Positions 1 through 8,937 of a stretch of DNA of 49,414 bases are shown here, one piece after another. Under the pieces are notes generated by a model. It made no database searches, was not told the origin of the DNA, and was given only the letters and a program-made list of their open reading frames with translations. This DNA is from an uncultured Phascolarctobacterium sp. Lineage in GTDB: Bacteria > Bacillota > Negativicutes > Acidaminococcales > Acidaminococcaceae. The stretch's first letter is position 1, and the number at the start of each line of letters is the position of its first letter. The stretch lies in the NCBI GenBank assembly GCA_949285135.1, contig CASDXO010000010.1, positions 1-49,414 on the forward strand. Direction: 5' to 3'. A program made the position numbers and the translations under genes.

Positions 1-152
1 ATGGTAATGAAGGAACCTGGTGTGACGTAGGCTTTGGCTTTGCAGCAGCAATGAGCAAGAACAGCTACGCATATCTGGACTTTGAAAAATCCTTTGGCAA
101 TGACTTTGATGACACCTATCAGATCAATGCCGGTTTACAGTTCAGTTTCTAA
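1..152 (+). CDS. Autotransporter beta-barrel, C-terminal fragment
   Basis: Only the last 49 codons are in the window, read from base 3 to the TAA at 150-152. The segment alternates polar and aromatic residues (AYLDFEKSFGND) and ends in YQINAGLQFSF. A terminal phenylalanine after alternating residues is the usual outer-membrane barrel C-terminus recognised by the BAM machinery. The three complete autotransporters in this window end the same way (VYSF, VYSF, TYTF), so this is probably the tail of another surface autotransporter. The passenger domain lies upstream of the window and cannot be described. A strong hairpin terminator follows 38 bases after the stop. Confidence 0.75.
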   Translation, partial: GNEGTWCDVGFGFAAAMSKNSYAYLDFEKSFGNDFDDTYQINAGLQFSF

Positions 153-189
153 AATTTAAACATAAAGTAATTGTTGTATAATTTAATGC

Positions 190-230
190 AAAGCACCTCT
201 GCTTTTTTAAGCGGGGGTGTTTTGTTTTTT
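190..230 (+). terminator. Intrinsic terminator after the first autotransporter
   Basis: A 15-bp stem (190-204 with 209-223, three G-U pairs), a 4-base T loop and a T-rich tail at 225-230. It closes the transcript of the partial autotransporter. Confidence 0.85.
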
Positions 231-416
231 AAACATTTAAAACAAATAGTATTTAATTTCATTAACCGATGTTCACGAAATTAAGGCTATGTTCGCGCTG
301 AGAGGATAGTCACTAACGAATGTTTATGATATTATTAAATAAATATTGGCGCAGGACTTTATACTAATTAAATGGCGTTTAATAAATTGTATGGATGCAA
401 AGAAAGGATGAGCAGA

Positions 417-731
417 ATGGAAACTTTGGATTTTGTAAAAGTTGGTAATAATATCAAACTGATGCGTGTACAGCATAATATGAGCCAGATTGAGCTGGCA
501 GGACTGCTGGGAATTTCTCAGACTCACATGAGCAACATCGAACGCGGCCGCGGTCAGGTAACTCTGTGTCAGGTGCACAAGATTTCTCAGATTTTTGACT
601 GCAGCCTGGATGAAGTGGTAAAAGGCGAGGACAGTGTATATCATAAGAAAGATGACAGCATACTGCCCGAAAATATTAATGTGAACGATCTGCTGGCACT
701 GCTGAAATTACTGCACAATCAGAAAAATTAA
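417..731 (+). CDS. XRE-family HTH transcriptional regulator
   Basis: A 104-residue protein with a Cro/CI-type helix-turn-helix near residues 8-62 (VGNNIKLMRVQHNMSQIELA, then GISQTHMSNIERGR), followed by a short acidic tail. The family binds DNA as dimers through the recognition helix in SQTHMSNIE. The ATG at 417 is preferred because AGAAAGGA (401-408) sits 8 bases upstream; in-frame ATGs at 372 and 408 have no well-placed ribosome binding site. It stands alone between an autotransporter tail and tRNA-Gly, so its target is unknown. Three ATGTTyryG-like direct repeats at 269, 289 and 320 could be autoregulatory sites. The HTH assignment is firm; any role in controlling surface proteins would be speculation. 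Confidence 0.88.
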   Translation: METLDFVKVGNNIKLMRVQHNMSQIELAGLLGISQTHMSNIERGRGQVTLCQVHKISQIFDCSLDEVVKGEDSVYHKKDDSILPENINVNDLLALLKLLHNQKN

Positions 732-750
732 AAATAATTAAAAAAAGCTG

Positions 751-779
751 TTGACAAAGCATTGCAAGTGTAATATAAT
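751..779 (+). promoter_or_regulatory. Sigma-70 promoter of tRNA-Gly
   Basis: TTGACA at 751-756 and TATAAT at 774-779 with a 17-base spacer, a full consensus match 17 bases upstream of the tRNA. This fits strong stable-RNA transcription independent of the HTH gene. Confidence 0.92.
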
Positions 780-795
780 CAATATCGTTCCTGAT

Positions 796-870
<75 letters not shown>

Positions 871-881
871 ACTGAAATTTT

Positions 882-911
882 GCCCTACAGACTGCGTCTG
901 TAGGGCTTTTT
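882..911 (+). terminator. Terminator of the tRNA unit
   Basis: A perfect 11-bp stem (882-892 with 896-906), a TGC loop and a T5 tail. Confidence 0.92.
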
Positions 912-915
912 AGTA

Positions 916-944
916 TTGTCAAGCAAGCCTCGTTGTGATATGAT
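916..944 (+). promoter_or_regulatory. Probable promoter of tig
   Basis: TTGTCA at 916-921 and TATGAT at 939-944 with a 17-base spacer, directly after the tRNA terminator. The resulting leader of about 100 bases holds an inverted repeat TGTCAGC/GCTGACA (around 960 and 990). Confidence 0.65.
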
Positions 945-1050
945 ATTATGAGCGATTTATGTCAGCATAAATCTGCCTTGATAGGGAAGGCTGACACTTT
1001 AATCCGATATACTATTTTTACCCACATAAATTTAAGGGAGGATTTTATTA

Positions 1051-2334
1051 ATGAACGTAACTGTTGAAAGAGTAGAAAATGAAGCAACTTTGAAAATCAC
1101 CGCTCCGGCTGCTGCCGTAAACGACGGCTTCAAAAAAGCTGTAGCCAAGATTGCCAACAGCGTGAATATTCCGGGCTTCCGTAAAGGCAAAGCTCCCCGC
1201 AACATTATTGAAATGCACTACGGCAAGGAAGCTGTAAAACAGGAAGCTTTTGAAATCGTAGCCAACAAAGCTTATACCGATGCTCTGGACCAGGAAAAAC
1301 TGATCCCCGTATCTGACCCGAAAGTAGAAGAATCTACTTTTGAAGAAGGCAAAGATATGGAACTGACCATTAAAGTAACCCTGAAACCGGAACCGGAACT
1401 GGGCGAATATAAAGGCCTGCATGTAGAAAAAGAAGCAGTGGAAGTAACTGACGAAGCTGTGGAAGACGCTGTCAACGAACTGCGTAAACGCAATGCCAAA
1501 ATGGTAGCAGCAGAAGACGACGCTGTTATCGAAAAAGGCGACTTTGCCATCATCGACTTTGCCGGCACTGTTGACGGCGAAGCATTCAGCGGCGGCGAAG
1601 GCAAGGGCTATCCTCTGGAAGTTGGCTCCAACTCCTTCATCCCCGGCTTTGAAGATCAGCTGGTTGGCCTGAAAAAAGGCGACTCCACCGATGTTGAAGT
1701 AACCTTCCCGGAAGAATACTTCGTTAAAGAACTGGCTGGCAAGGAAGCTATTTTCAAAGTAAACATTCAGGACGTAAAACGCCGCGAACTGCCGGAACTG
1801 ACCGACGAATATGTTGCTGCCAACAGCGACTTCAAAACTGTAGACGAACTGCGTGCCAACTACAAAGAACGCATGCAAAAGAGCGCTGAAGAAAACGCAA
1901 AAGTTGCATATGAACGCGCTCTGGTAGACCTGGCTGTAGCCAACGCTAAATTCACCGTTCCGGAAATCATGATTGAAGACCGCATCAGCCAGATGGTTGA
2001 CGAAATGAAAATGAGCCTGGAAAGCCGTAAAATGACCATGGAAATGTACATGCAGTACACCGGTATGGATATGGCTAAAATCCGTGAAAACCAACGTCCC
2101 GTTGCTGAAGAAAACGTTAAGACCGACCTGGTTCTGGACGCTATTGCCAAAGCTGAAAACATTCAGGTTGACATGGCTGACGTTGACGCTGAAATCGCTG
2201 CTATCGCTTCTCAGCATGGCGCTTCCGTTGACGAAGTTAAGAAAATTATCCGCAACAACGGCACCATGGGCCTGCTGCTGGCAAACATCCTGCGCCGCAA
2301 AGCAGCTCATGTTGTTATCGACAGCGCAAAATAA
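1051..2334 (+). CDS. tig: Trigger factor, ribosome-associated chaperone and prolyl isomerase
   Basis: A 427-residue protein of normal family length. The N-terminal domain carries the ribosome-docking signature GFRKGKAPR at residues 42-50, which contacts ribosomal protein L23 at the exit tunnel. An FKBP-type peptidyl-prolyl isomerase domain follows at roughly 155-245 (GDFAIIDFAGTVDGEAF, then the FIPGFEDQLVGLKKGD motif). The long C-terminal part is the helical substrate-cradling domain. The start is fixed by GGGAGG about 10 bases before the ATG. It binds nascent chains and delays misfolding. It heads a tig-clpP-clpX-lon arrangement common in Firmicutes and proteobacteria, linking de novo folding to ATP-dependent proteolysis. 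Confidence 0.97.
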   Translation: MNVTVERVENEATLKITAPAAAVNDGFKKAVAKIANSVNIPGFRKGKAPRNIIEMHYGKEAVKQEAFEIVANKAYTDALDQEKLIPVSDPKVEESTFEEGKDMELTIKVTLKPEPELGEYKGLHVEKEAVEVTDEAVEDAVNELRKRNAKMVAAEDDAVIEKGDFAIIDFAGTVDGEAFSGGEGKGYPLEVGSNSFIPGFEDQLVGLKKGDSTDVEVTFPEEYFVKELAGKEAIFKVNIQDVKRRELPELTDEYVAANSDFKTVDELRANYKERMQKSAEENAKVAYERALVDLAVANAKFTVPEIMIEDRISQMVDEMKMSLESRKMTMEMYMQYTGMDMAKIRENQRPVAEENVKTDLVLDAIAKAENIQVDMADVDAEIAAIASQHGASVDEVKKIIRNNGTMGLLLANILRRKAAHVVIDSAK

Positions 2335-2367
2335 TAACGTTTTCGGCAGCAAAGGAGTGTGACAAGT

Positions 2368-2958
2368 ATGAATTACGTGCCTATCGTTGTTGAACAGTCC
2401 AGCCGCGGCGAACGTTCCTATGATATTTATTCCCGTCTTTTAAAAGACCGCATCGTTTTTGTGACCGGGCCCATTGATGACAATATGGCCAATGTTGTCA
2501 TCGCTCAGCTGCTGTTCCTGGAGTCCGAAGACCCGGATAAGGATATCCATCTGTACATTAACAGCCCCGGCGGCAGTGTAAGCGCCGGTATGGCTATTTA
2601 TGACACGATGCAGTATATCAAGCCTGATGTATCTACCATCTGCATGGGTATGGCTGCCAGCATGGCTTCCGTGCTGCTGGCTGCCGGTGCTCCCGGCAAG
2701 CGTTTTGCGCTGCCCTATTCCCGTGTTATGATTCATCAGCCGCTGGGCGGAGCTCAGGGACAGGCTACCGAGATTGAAATCCACGCCCGTGAAATCCTGC
2801 GCATCCGCGAGGAGATGAACGGCGTACTGGCTAAGCATACCGGCCAGAGCAAGGAAAAGATTGCCGCCGATACCGAGCGCGATCATTATCTGACCAGCCA
2901 TGAGGCCAAGGAATACGGGCTGATTGATCAGGTGCTGGAACGCAGCCGTAAAGCTTAA
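2368..2958 (+). CDS. clpP: ATP-dependent Clp protease proteolytic subunit
   Basis: A 196-residue serine peptidase forming the double-heptamer barrel that degrades proteins fed by Clp ATPases. The catalytic triad is visible: Ser98 in GMAAS, His123 in MIHQP and Asp172 in ERDHYL. The oxyanion region is [10 protein letters not shown] at 65-74. The ATG at 2368 is chosen because AAAGGAG lies 10 bases upstream and [10 protein letters not shown] is the usual N-terminus; an in-frame GTG at 2359 overlaps that ribosome binding site. It lies 33 bases after tig and 30 bases before clpX, so the three genes are likely cotranscribed. Confidence 0.97.
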   Translation: MNYVPIVVEQSSRGERSYDIYSRLLKDRIVFVTGPIDDNMANVVIAQLLFLESEDPDKDIHLYINSPGGSVSAGMAIYDTMQYIKPDVSTICMGMAASMASVLLAAGAPGKRFALPYSRVMIHQPLGGAQGQATEIEIHAREILRIREEMNGVLAKHTGQSKEKIAADTERDHYLTSHEAKEYGLIDQVLERSRKA

Positions 2959-2988
2959 CAGTTATCTATTTTAAGGAGATTATATAAT

Positions 2989-4239
2989 ATGAATTTTGAC
3001 GAAGGGCATGATAACAACCTTACCTGCTCTTTCTGCGGCAAGCGAGAAGGCCAGGTGCGCAGGCTGATTGCCGGTCGCGGCGTCTATATCTGCGACGAGT
3101 GCATCGAGTTCTGCAAGGAAATGCTGGACGAGGACTACCAGAAGACCGTTGCCGAAAGCATGCCGGCCGCCGCTGATTTGCCCAAGCCAAAAGACATCAA
3201 GGCTGTTTTGGATGAATATGTAATCGGCCAGGACGAAGCTAAAAAGACTTTGTCCGTTGCTGTTTACAACCATTATAAACGCATTAACTACGAGCTGCAG
3301 AACCTGGAAGAAAAACGCAACGTGGAGCTGCAGAAATCCAATATCCTCATGCTGGGGCCTACCGGCAGCGGCAAGACGCTGCTGGCGCAGACTCTTGCCA
3401 AAATCCTGCAGGTGCCTTTTGCCATCGCCGACGCTACTACGCTTACCGAAGCAGGTTATGTGGGCGAGGATGTGGAGAATATCCTGCTCAAGCTGATTCA
3501 GAATGCTGATTATGATATTGAAGCTGCACAGCGCGGCATTATCTACATCGACGAAATCGACAAGATTTCCCGCAAGTCAGAAAATGTTTCCATCACCCGC
3601 GACGTATCGGGTGAGGGCGTGCAGCAGGCTCTTTTAAAAATCCTTGAAGGCACCGTAGCCAGCGTACCGCCTAAAGGCGGCCGCAAACATCCGCATCAGG
3701 AGTTTATCCAGATAGACACTACCAACATCCTGTTTATCTGCGGCGGCGCGTTTGCCGGACTGGAAAATATCATCAATGCCCGTATCGGCAAAAAGAATCT
3801 GGGCTTTGGCGCCGATATCCGCAAAAAAGCGGAAATCGACAACAACGCTGTTTTCAGCAAGGTACTGCCCGAGGATTTGATGAAATTCGGCCTGATACCG
3901 GAATTTGCCGGTCGTCTGCCGGTCGTGGTAACACTGGATTCGCTGGATAAGGCAGCGCTGGTGCGCATCCTTAAAGAGCCGCGCAATGCGCTGATTAAAC
4001 AGTACCAGCATTTCCTGGCCATGGACGATGTGGCGCTGGAATTTGAGGACGCGGCGCTTGACGCCATCGCCGAGGAGGCGCTGAAACGCAATGCCGGTGC
4101 CCGCGGACTGCGCGCCATTATCGAGGAAATAATGCGTAATGTTATGTATGACGTACCTTCCCGCGACGATGTGAAAAAGTGCATCGTTACCGAAGCAACC
4201 GTGCGTCAGCATGAAGATCCGCAGATGCTTGCGGAATAA
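2989..4239 (+). CDS. clpX: Clp protease ATP-binding subunit ClpX
   Basis: A 416-residue AAA+ unfoldase that delivers substrates to ClpP. The N-terminal zinc-binding domain has Cys13, Cys16, Cys35 and Cys38 (CSFCG, CDECI) for adaptor and substrate binding. The AAA+ module has Walker A GPTGSGKT (123-130), Walker B IIYIDE (184-189) and the pore-loop GYVGEDVE. The C-terminal small domain contains the sensor-2 motif NAGARGLR. An IGF-like loop for docking on ClpP (around IGKKNLGFG) can be placed. GGAG lies upstream of the ATG. It directly follows clpP and precedes lon, with a terminator-like hairpin before lon. Confidence 0.97.
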   Translation: MNFDEGHDNNLTCSFCGKREGQVRRLIAGRGVYICDECIEFCKEMLDEDYQKTVAESMPAAADLPKPKDIKAVLDEYVIGQDEAKKTLSVAVYNHYKRINYELQNLEEKRNVELQKSNILMLGPTGSGKTLLAQTLAKILQVPFAIADATTLTEAGYVGEDVENILLKLIQNADYDIEAAQRGIIYIDEIDKISRKSENVSITRDVSGEGVQQALLKILEGTVASVPPKGGRKHPHQEFIQIDTTNILFICGGAFAGLENIINARIGKKNLGFGADIRKKAEIDNNAVFSKVLPEDLMKFGLIPEFAGRLPVVVTLDSLDKAALVRILKEPRNALIKQYQHFLAMDDVALEFEDAALDAIAEEALKRNAGARGLRAIIEEIMRNVMYDVPSRDDVKKCIVTEATVRQHEDPQMLAE

Positions 4240-4252
4240 CAAATAAAGATCA

Positions 4253-4284
4253 GGGGGAAGGGCGTTGCCTTTCTCCCTTTTGTT
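4253..4284 (+). terminator. Terminator-like hairpin between clpX and lon
   Basis: A 10-bp stem (4253-4262 with 4268-4277, two G-U pairs), a CGTTG loop, then TTTTGTTTC. It may partly uncouple lon from the clp genes. No clear promoter is visible between it and lon, so it may act as an attenuator. Confidence 0.65.
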
Positions 4285-4305
4285 TCTTGTAAAGGAGGTA
4301 CAAGC

Positions 4306-6636
4306 TTGTCTGATAATATTATTACACTGCCGCTGCTGCCTTTGCGCGGAATGCTGATTTTTCCGGGCATGCTGGTAAACCTTGATATCGGCAGGGATAA
4401 ATCCATCCATGCCGTAGAAAGTGCGGCAGCCGGCAATAAACAGCTGCTGCTGACTACCCAGAAGGATGCCGTGGTAACCGATGTGCAGATTGCCGACCTG
4501 TATACCTGCGGCGTGCTGGCAGAAATCAAGCAGCTGCTCAAGCTGCCCAACGGTGCAGTGCGCATCCTGGTAGAAGGTCTGGAACGTGTGCGTCTTGATT
4601 CCATCACCGTTACCGAAGGTGAGGAGGCTCAGTTTGTCGGCAGCGGCGAGCTGATCCGCTCCGAGCTGACAGAAGATAACGAAATCGAAGCTCTGCGCCG
4701 TATGCTGATTGAAACCTTTGAAAACTGGGTACTGCTGACGAAAAAGGTCAGCAGCGAAGTACTGCTTACCTTTAAGGCGCAGCCTGATCCGGGCCGTGTT
4801 GCCGATATGATTGCCGGCTACCTGTCCGTAAGCATCGAGGAAAAGCAGCGCCTTTTGGAAGCCTTCGACGTTAAAGAGCGCATGCATTCTCTGTATGTGC
4901 TGCTCAGCCAGGAACTGGAAATAGCCGGACTGGAAAAGAACATTGCCGCCGAAGTACGCCGCCAGATTGAAAAAAATCAGCGCGACTACTATCTGCGCGA
5001 ACAGCTCAAGGCTATTAACAAGGAGCTGGGCGAAGGCGATGAGCTGAAGGCAGAGATTGACGAATACAAAAAACAGATGGAAGAGCTGAGTCTGCCGGAA
5101 GAAGTAAGCGGCAAGATTAACAAGGAGCTGGACCGTCTGTATAAGATGCCGCCCATGGCGGCAGAAAGCGCTGTTATCCGCAGCTATCTGGATGCGCTGC
5201 TGGCGCTGCCCTGGGGCAAGTTTACCCAGGATAATTTTGACCTGAAGCACGCTGCCGAGGTGCTGGACAAAGACCACTACGGCCTGAAAAAGGTTAAGGA
5301 GCGTATCCTCGAATATCTGGCGGTGCGCGCTCTGACCCGCGACACCAAAGGACCCATCCTGTGTCTGGTAGGGCCGCCGGGTGTGGGCAAGACCTCACTG
5401 GCACACAGCGTTGCCGACGCTATCGGCCGCCGCTTTACCCGCATCTCGCTGGGCGGCATCCGTGACGAAGCTGAAATCCGTGGGCACCGCCGCACCTATA
5501 TCGGCGCCATGCCCGGACGCATTATCCACGGTATGCAGAGCTGCGGCTGCATGAACCCGGTCTTTTTGCTGGACGAGGTGGATAAGATGACCTCTGATTT
5601 CCGCGGCGACCCGGCTTCCGCATTGCTGGAAGCACTGGATCCGGAGCAGAACGATTCGTTCAGCGACCATTTTATTGAATTTCCCTTTGATTTATCCAAT
5701 GTCTTCTGGATTGTAACTGCCAACACCGTGGAAACCATTCCGCCGGCGCTGTTGGACAGGATGGAGGTTATCCAGCTTTCCAGCTATACGGAGGATGAAA
5801 AGGTTAAGATTGCCGAACTGCACCTGCTGCCGAAAGAGCTGAAGCAGCACGGACTGGAAGAACGGCATATTACTCTGAGCGACAGTGCTCTGCGCCGCAT
5901 TATCCGCGAATACACCCGCGAAGCAGGCGTGCGTAATCTGGAGCGCAAGATTGCCGGCGTCTGCCGCAAGATTGCCCATAAGATTGTCACCGGTAAGAGC
6001 GCTGCTGCCAAAATCAGCAGCTCCAATCTGGAAAAATATCTGGGCAAGCCGCTGATTCTGGAAGACGACATCAGTATTGCTGCCGAGGCTGGCTGCTGCA
6101 CGGGTCTGGCCTGGACCAGTGTGGGCGGCGAGCTGCTCAAGGTAGAAGTGCTGGTGTACAAGGGCAAGGGCAGCCTGACGCTGACCGGCCAGCTGGGTGA
6201 TGTAATGAAGGAATCGGCACAGGCTGGTTATACCTACATCCGCAGCCGCGCAGGCGACCTGGGGCTGCCGGAAAACTTCTACGAAACAGAAGATTTGCAC
6301 ATCCACCTGCCCGAAGGCGCTATTCCCAAAGACGGACCTTCTGCCGGCATTACCATGGTGACGGCTATGGTATCGGCACTGACCGGACGGCGTGTGAAAG
6401 CCGGTCTTGCCATGACCGGCGAGATTACGCTTTCCGGCAGAGTACTGCCCGTAGGCGGCATTAAGGAAAAGGTGCTGGCGGCTCACCGCTACGGCGTCAA
6501 GACCGTGCTGCTGCCCCGGCGCAACCTGCAGGATCTGGAAGAAATTCCCGATAATGTACGCCGTCAGATGAAGTTTATTGCTGTAAAACATATGGACGAA
6601 GTGTTGCAACTGGCATTGGAGGACAAAAATGACTAA
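4306..6636 (+). CDS. lon: ATP-dependent protease Lon
   Basis: A 776-residue LonA-type protease. It has an N-terminal substrate-binding domain (about 1-200, [15 protein letters not shown]) and a coiled-coil region ([15 protein letters not shown]). The AAA+ domain has Walker A GPPGVGKT at 356-363, and the C-terminal peptidase domain has the Ser-Lys dyad Ser679 ([10 protein letters not shown]) and Lys722 (GGIKEKVL). These numbers coincide with the classical E. coli enzyme. Translation starts at TTG 4306, placed 7 bases after AAAGGAGG (4291-4298); no ATG start matches the family N-terminus. It degrades damaged and regulatory proteins. Its last 8 bases overlap engB, implying translational coupling. 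Confidence 0.97.
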   Translation: MSDNIITLPLLPLRGMLIFPGMLVNLDIGRDKSIHAVESAAAGNKQLLLTTQKDAVVTDVQIADLYTCGVLAEIKQLLKLPNGAVRILVEGLERVRLDSITVTEGEEAQFVGSGELIRSELTEDNEIEALRRMLIETFENWVLLTKKVSSEVLLTFKAQPDPGRVADMIAGYLSVSIEEKQRLLEAFDVKERMHSLYVLLSQELEIAGLEKNIAAEVRRQIEKNQRDYYLREQLKAINKELGEGDELKAEIDEYKKQMEELSLPEEVSGKINKELDRLYKMPPMAAESAVIRSYLDALLALPWGKFTQDNFDLKHAAEVLDKDHYGLKKVKERILEYLAVRALTRDTKGPILCLVGPPGVGKTSLAHSVADAIGRRFTRISLGGIRDEAEIRGHRRTYIGAMPGRIIHGMQSCGCMNPVFLLDEVDKMTSDFRGDPASALLEALDPEQNDSFSDHFIEFPFDLSNVFWIVTANTVETIPPALLDRMEVIQLSSYTEDEKVKIAELHLLPKELKQHGLEERHITLSDSALRRIIREYTREAGVRNLERKIAGVCRKIAHKIVTGKSAAAKISSSNLEKYLGKPLILEDDISIAAEAGCCTGLAWTSVGGELLKVEVLVYKGKGSLTLTGQLGDVMKESAQAGYTYIRSRAGDLGLPENFYETEDLHIHLPEGAIPKDGPSAGITMVTAMVSALTGRRVKAGLAMTGEITLSGRVLPVGGIKEKVLAAHRYGVKTVLLPRRNLQDLEEIPDNVRRQMKFIAVKHMDEVLQLALEDKND

Positions 6637-7270
6637 AGGCTGCTGGGATATTATCCGTTCCAAATATGTGGCGTCTGCCGTCAAGGCAGAGCAGTATCCG
6701 ACCCCCGCGCTTATTGAAACGGCTTTCATCGGCCGCAGCAACGTGGGTAAATCCTCACTTATCAATTCTTTGTGCCGCCGCAACGGGCTGGCACGTGTCA
6801 GCGCCACTCCGGGCAAGACCCAGACCATCAACTTTTATGAGCTGGAAGCCAAACGGGTGGACGAAGGTATCGACGAAAGAGCACATTTCTATCTGGTTGA
6901 CCTGCCCGGCTACGGCTTTGCCCGTACCAACCGCAACAATAAGGAGCAGTGGTCCGGCTTTATCAGCAAATACCTGTCCGGCAGCGATAATCTGGCGCTG
7001 GTCTGCCAGCTGATCGACATCCGCCACAAGCCCATGGACAGCGATCTGGAATGCTATCACTGGCTGCTGGGCTGCGGGCTCAAGGTGCAGGTAGTGCTTA
7101 CCAAGTCAGATAAACTGTCAAAAAATGCGGCCATGGCGCAAAAAGCCCTGTTTAAGCGGGAAATGGGTCTGACCGAAGACCAGATTATGATTTACAGTTC
7201 TTCCCAGCACACCATGCGCGGCGAGCTGATTGCCCGCATTATGGGTACGCTGGAAGAATATGCTCAATAG
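6629..7270 (+). CDS. engB: Ribosome biogenesis GTP-binding protein EngB/YsxC/YihA
   Basis: A 213-residue TRAFAC GTPase involved in assembly of the large ribosomal subunit. G1 is GRSNVGKSS (35-43), G3 is DLPGYGFA and G4 is TKSDK; the G2 threonine lies in [12 protein letters not shown]. The length is normal. The ATG overlaps the lon reading frame, and TTGGAGGA within lon acts as ribosome binding site. Pairing of engB with lon is common in bacteria. The downstream membrane protein gene overlaps its last 11 bases. Confidence 0.96.
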   Translation: MTKGCWDIIRSKYVASAVKAEQYPTPALIETAFIGRSNVGKSSLINSLCRRNGLARVSATPGKTQTINFYELEAKRVDEGIDERAHFYLVDLPGYGFARTNRNNKEQWSGFISKYLSGSDNLALVCQLIDIRHKPMDSDLECYHWLLGCGLKVQVVLTKSDKLSKNAAMAQKALFKREMGLTEDQIMIYSSSQHTMRGELIARIMGTLEEYAQ

Positions 7271-8297
7271 AATACTGCTGTTTGTTACTGCTGCCTGCCT
7301 GGGCAGCCTGCTGGTGCGGATGCATCTGCCCATACCATATTTGCTGGGAGGAATGGTTACGGCAGTGCTGTGCAAGGCCTTTGCCCATAATGTTGCGGTA
7401 AGCTGGCCCCGCAGCTGGCGCGCCTGCGGCTTGATGGTAGCGGGCTACGGCATCGGCGCAACCTTTAATAACGATGCCTGGCATAATTTTCTGGATGAGA
7501 CGGCGGGCGTGGTGGAAGCCAATGTTATTGCCATCGGTGTCAGCATCCTGCTGGCGTGGCTTATGGCACGCTGGACAAAAGTAAACCTGCAAAGCTGCGT
7601 CATGGGTATGATGCCCGGCGGCATTACGCTGATGATGCTGCTGACTGAGCAGGATAAACGTACCGACCCCAATGTGGTCATGGTCATGCAGGTTATCCGC
7701 CTTATCGGTGTCATTGTGTCTGTGCCGCTGCTGGTCATTACCCTGCTTGATGCCCATATTGTGGGCAGCACGGTGGAGATGCCCAATCACGGCGGCATTC
7801 ACTGGCTGGTGTTTCTGCCCCTTTCGGTACTGGGCGGCTATCTGGCTAAAAAGCTGCACCTGCCCACGCCTAAATTTTTGGGCACTATTCTGCTGACGGC
7901 AATTTTTTCCATTGCCGCCGGTGATCTGCAGCCAGTGCCCGGCTGGCTGATGGCTCCGGCACAGCTCAGTATCGGCCTGTATATGGGCATGCTGCTGGAT
8001 GCGGAAAAACTGGCAAAGACTAAAGCCATCCTGCCGCTGACCGTTATCGGCACCATGATTCTGGTAGCAGTCAGCATTGCGGTTGCCTATCTGCTGTCGG
8101 CACGGTACGGATTCAGCCTGATTACTGCCTTTCTGGCCATGGCTCCCGGCGGTATTGCCGAAATGGCGCTGGCCGGCATGAGTATGGGCGAGGATGTTTC
8201 CATTATCCTTACGTATCAGCTGGTGCGGGTGCTGGCCATCAATATTTGTGTGCCGCCGCTGCTGACGTGGTACTTTGGCAGGCATACAGCTGCATAA
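7260..8297 (+). CDS. AbrB-family (AmoA-duplicated) integral membrane protein
   Basis: A 345-residue, very hydrophobic protein with about ten transmembrane segments. It has the two-fold repeated layout of the AbrB/AmoA-like membrane family: a glycine-rich GYGIGATF stretch in the first half and the related MAPGGIAEMALAGM stretch in the second. MPGGITLMML at the end of repeat one matches the second half in style. These proteins are annotated as ammonia monooxygenase-like or AbrB transporters, but substrate and direction are not known. The ATG at 7260 lies inside engB behind a weak GGAAG; an upstream in-frame TTG at 7230 is less likely. It is the last gene of the tig-lon block and is followed by a strong terminator. 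Confidence 0.85.
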   Translation: MLNRILLFVTAACLGSLLVRMHLPIPYLLGGMVTAVLCKAFAHNVAVSWPRSWRACGLMVAGYGIGATFNNDAWHNFLDETAGVVEANVIAIGVSILLAWLMARWTKVNLQSCVMGMMPGGITLMMLLTEQDKRTDPNVVMVMQVIRLIGVIVSVPLLVITLLDAHIVGSTVEMPNHGGIHWLVFLPLSVLGGYLAKKLHLPTPKFLGTILLTAIFSIAAGDLQPVPGWLMAPAQLSIGLYMGMLLDAEKLAKTKAILPLTVIGTMILVAVSIAVAYLLSARYGFSLITAFLAMAPGGIAEMALAGMSMGEDVSIILTYQLVRVLAINICVPPLLTWYFGRHTAA

Positions 8298-8304
8298 AAT
8301 TTTT

Positions 8305-8343
8305 CCCGGACAGAAAAAATTTTCACTGTCCGGGTTATTTTTT
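8305..8343 (+). terminator. Terminator of the protease block
   Basis: A perfect 9-bp GC-rich stem CCCGGACAG/CTGTCCGGG (8305-8313, 8326-8334) and a TTATTTTTTT tail. Confidence 0.93.
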
Positions 8344-8406
8344 TGCTGATAATTTGCTGCAGAGCAAGGCTTACTGCGCTTTTTGCGGCAATCGGGACAA
8401 AATAAG

Positions 8407-8442
8407 TCCATAGTGGACAAAAACGTCATAACATGCTATACT
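8407..8442 (+). promoter_or_regulatory. Promoter with overlapping GTCCA-TAG-TGGAC operator
   Basis: TGGACA (8414-8419) and TATACT (8437-8442) with a 17-base spacer. The -35 box lies inside the perfect inverted repeat GTCCATAGTGGAC (8407-8419). A second GGAC/GTCC pair begins just upstream in GGGACAAAATAAGTCC, so a dimeric repressor could occlude RNA polymerase. The candidate regulator is not in the window. Confidence 0.6.
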
Positions 8443-8491
8443 TTAGCTAACGTAAAATTCAGGTTAAATTTTTTCAGAGGAGGAACGCATC

Positions 8492-8551
8492 ATGACGTTT
8501 GATAAATTTGTCAAAGCATTGTATCAGATGAACTTTTATTTTATTCATTAA
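8492..8551 (+). CDS. 19-residue aromatic-rich small ORF, possible leader peptide
   Basis: ATG at 8492, behind a strong AGAGGAGG placed 8 bases upstream, encodes MTFDKFVKALYQMNFYFIH. Six of 19 residues are Phe or Tyr, clustered at the end (NFYF). It sits about 50 bases downstream of a good promoter and just before a second tiny ORF (8572-8595, MDSNWIK, ribosome binding site GGAGAGG) whose end enters a long hairpin. The layout recalls amino-acid-responsive leader peptides, but no biosynthetic gene follows before the hairpin, so this may be a stand-alone peptide or regulatory RNA. Function unknown. Conservation in relatives would decide whether it is translated. Confidence 0.45.
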   Translation: MTFDKFVKALYQMNFYFIH

Positions 8552-8582
8552 TAATTTCACGGAGAGGAAAAATGGACAGCAA

Positions 8583-8650
8583 CTGGATAAAGTAAAGGCG
8601 CTTACGGCAGAATGCAGGTAAGCGCCTTTACTTTATCCAGCTGTTTTAAT
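8583..8650 (+). terminator. Long 23-bp hairpin ending the small-ORF transcript
   Basis: A perfect 23-bp inverted repeat (8583-8605 with 8618-8640) around a 12-base loop, then CTGTTTTAAT. The 7-codon ORF's stop codon lies in the left arm. The stem is longer than usual for a terminator and the T tract is short, so a stability or processing role is also possible. Confidence 0.7.
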
Positions 8651-8716
8651 GTATAAAGATTTTCTAATAGTACATTGTATCCTGAAAATAATTTCGAGAA
8701 ATTTATAGCAAAAGTA

Positions 8717-8745
8717 TTGACAAGCTTATTGATACATTGTACAAT
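8717..8745 (+). promoter_or_regulatory. Promoter of the riboswitch transcript
   Basis: TTGACA (8717-8722) and TACAAT (8740-8745) with a 17-base spacer, just upstream of the cobalamin-type element. Confidence 0.85.
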
Positions 8746-8756
8746 TAGTACAACAA

Positions 8757-8900
8757 ATCAATATTTCGTGCAGAAAGTTGTTTGGTGTAAATCCAAAGAG
8801 GTCCCGCCGCTGTAACAGGTTTCCTGAATCCAGCAGAGCTTACTGTACAGGCATTTGCTTGACCTGCGAGTGACAGGAAAGATGTTATCACAAAGATTCT
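8757..8900 (+). ncRNA. Cobalamin (B12)-type riboswitch, apparently orphan
   Basis: The core contains the cobalamin-aptamer signature: a small hairpin TTGGTGTAAATCCAA, followed by GAGGTCCCGCCGCTGTAA and further on GAGTGACAGGAAAG. The first two correspond to the highly conserved GGTG-AAATCC and GGTCCCGCCACTGT boxes of the family. The 3' part is more divergent, so the exact right boundary is uncertain. It has its own promoter 12 bases upstream and a strong terminator at 8938-8968. No plus-strand gene follows for nearly 4 kb; the next genes run on the minus strand. It could act as a B12-responsive small RNA or be the remnant of a lost B12-transport gene. Confidence 0.78.
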
Positions 8901-8937
8901 GTTTATGTGAGAGTGGCAGAATCCCACATGTTGCATT

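Noticed and set aside
1048..2352. 434-codon minus-strand frame opposite trigger factor
   Set aside because: A shadow of tig produced by its codon bias. Composition (many Phe, Asn and His) and position match an antisense artefact. The same holds for long minus-strand frames opposite clpX/lon, the CoA-transferase, the mutase and mmdA.
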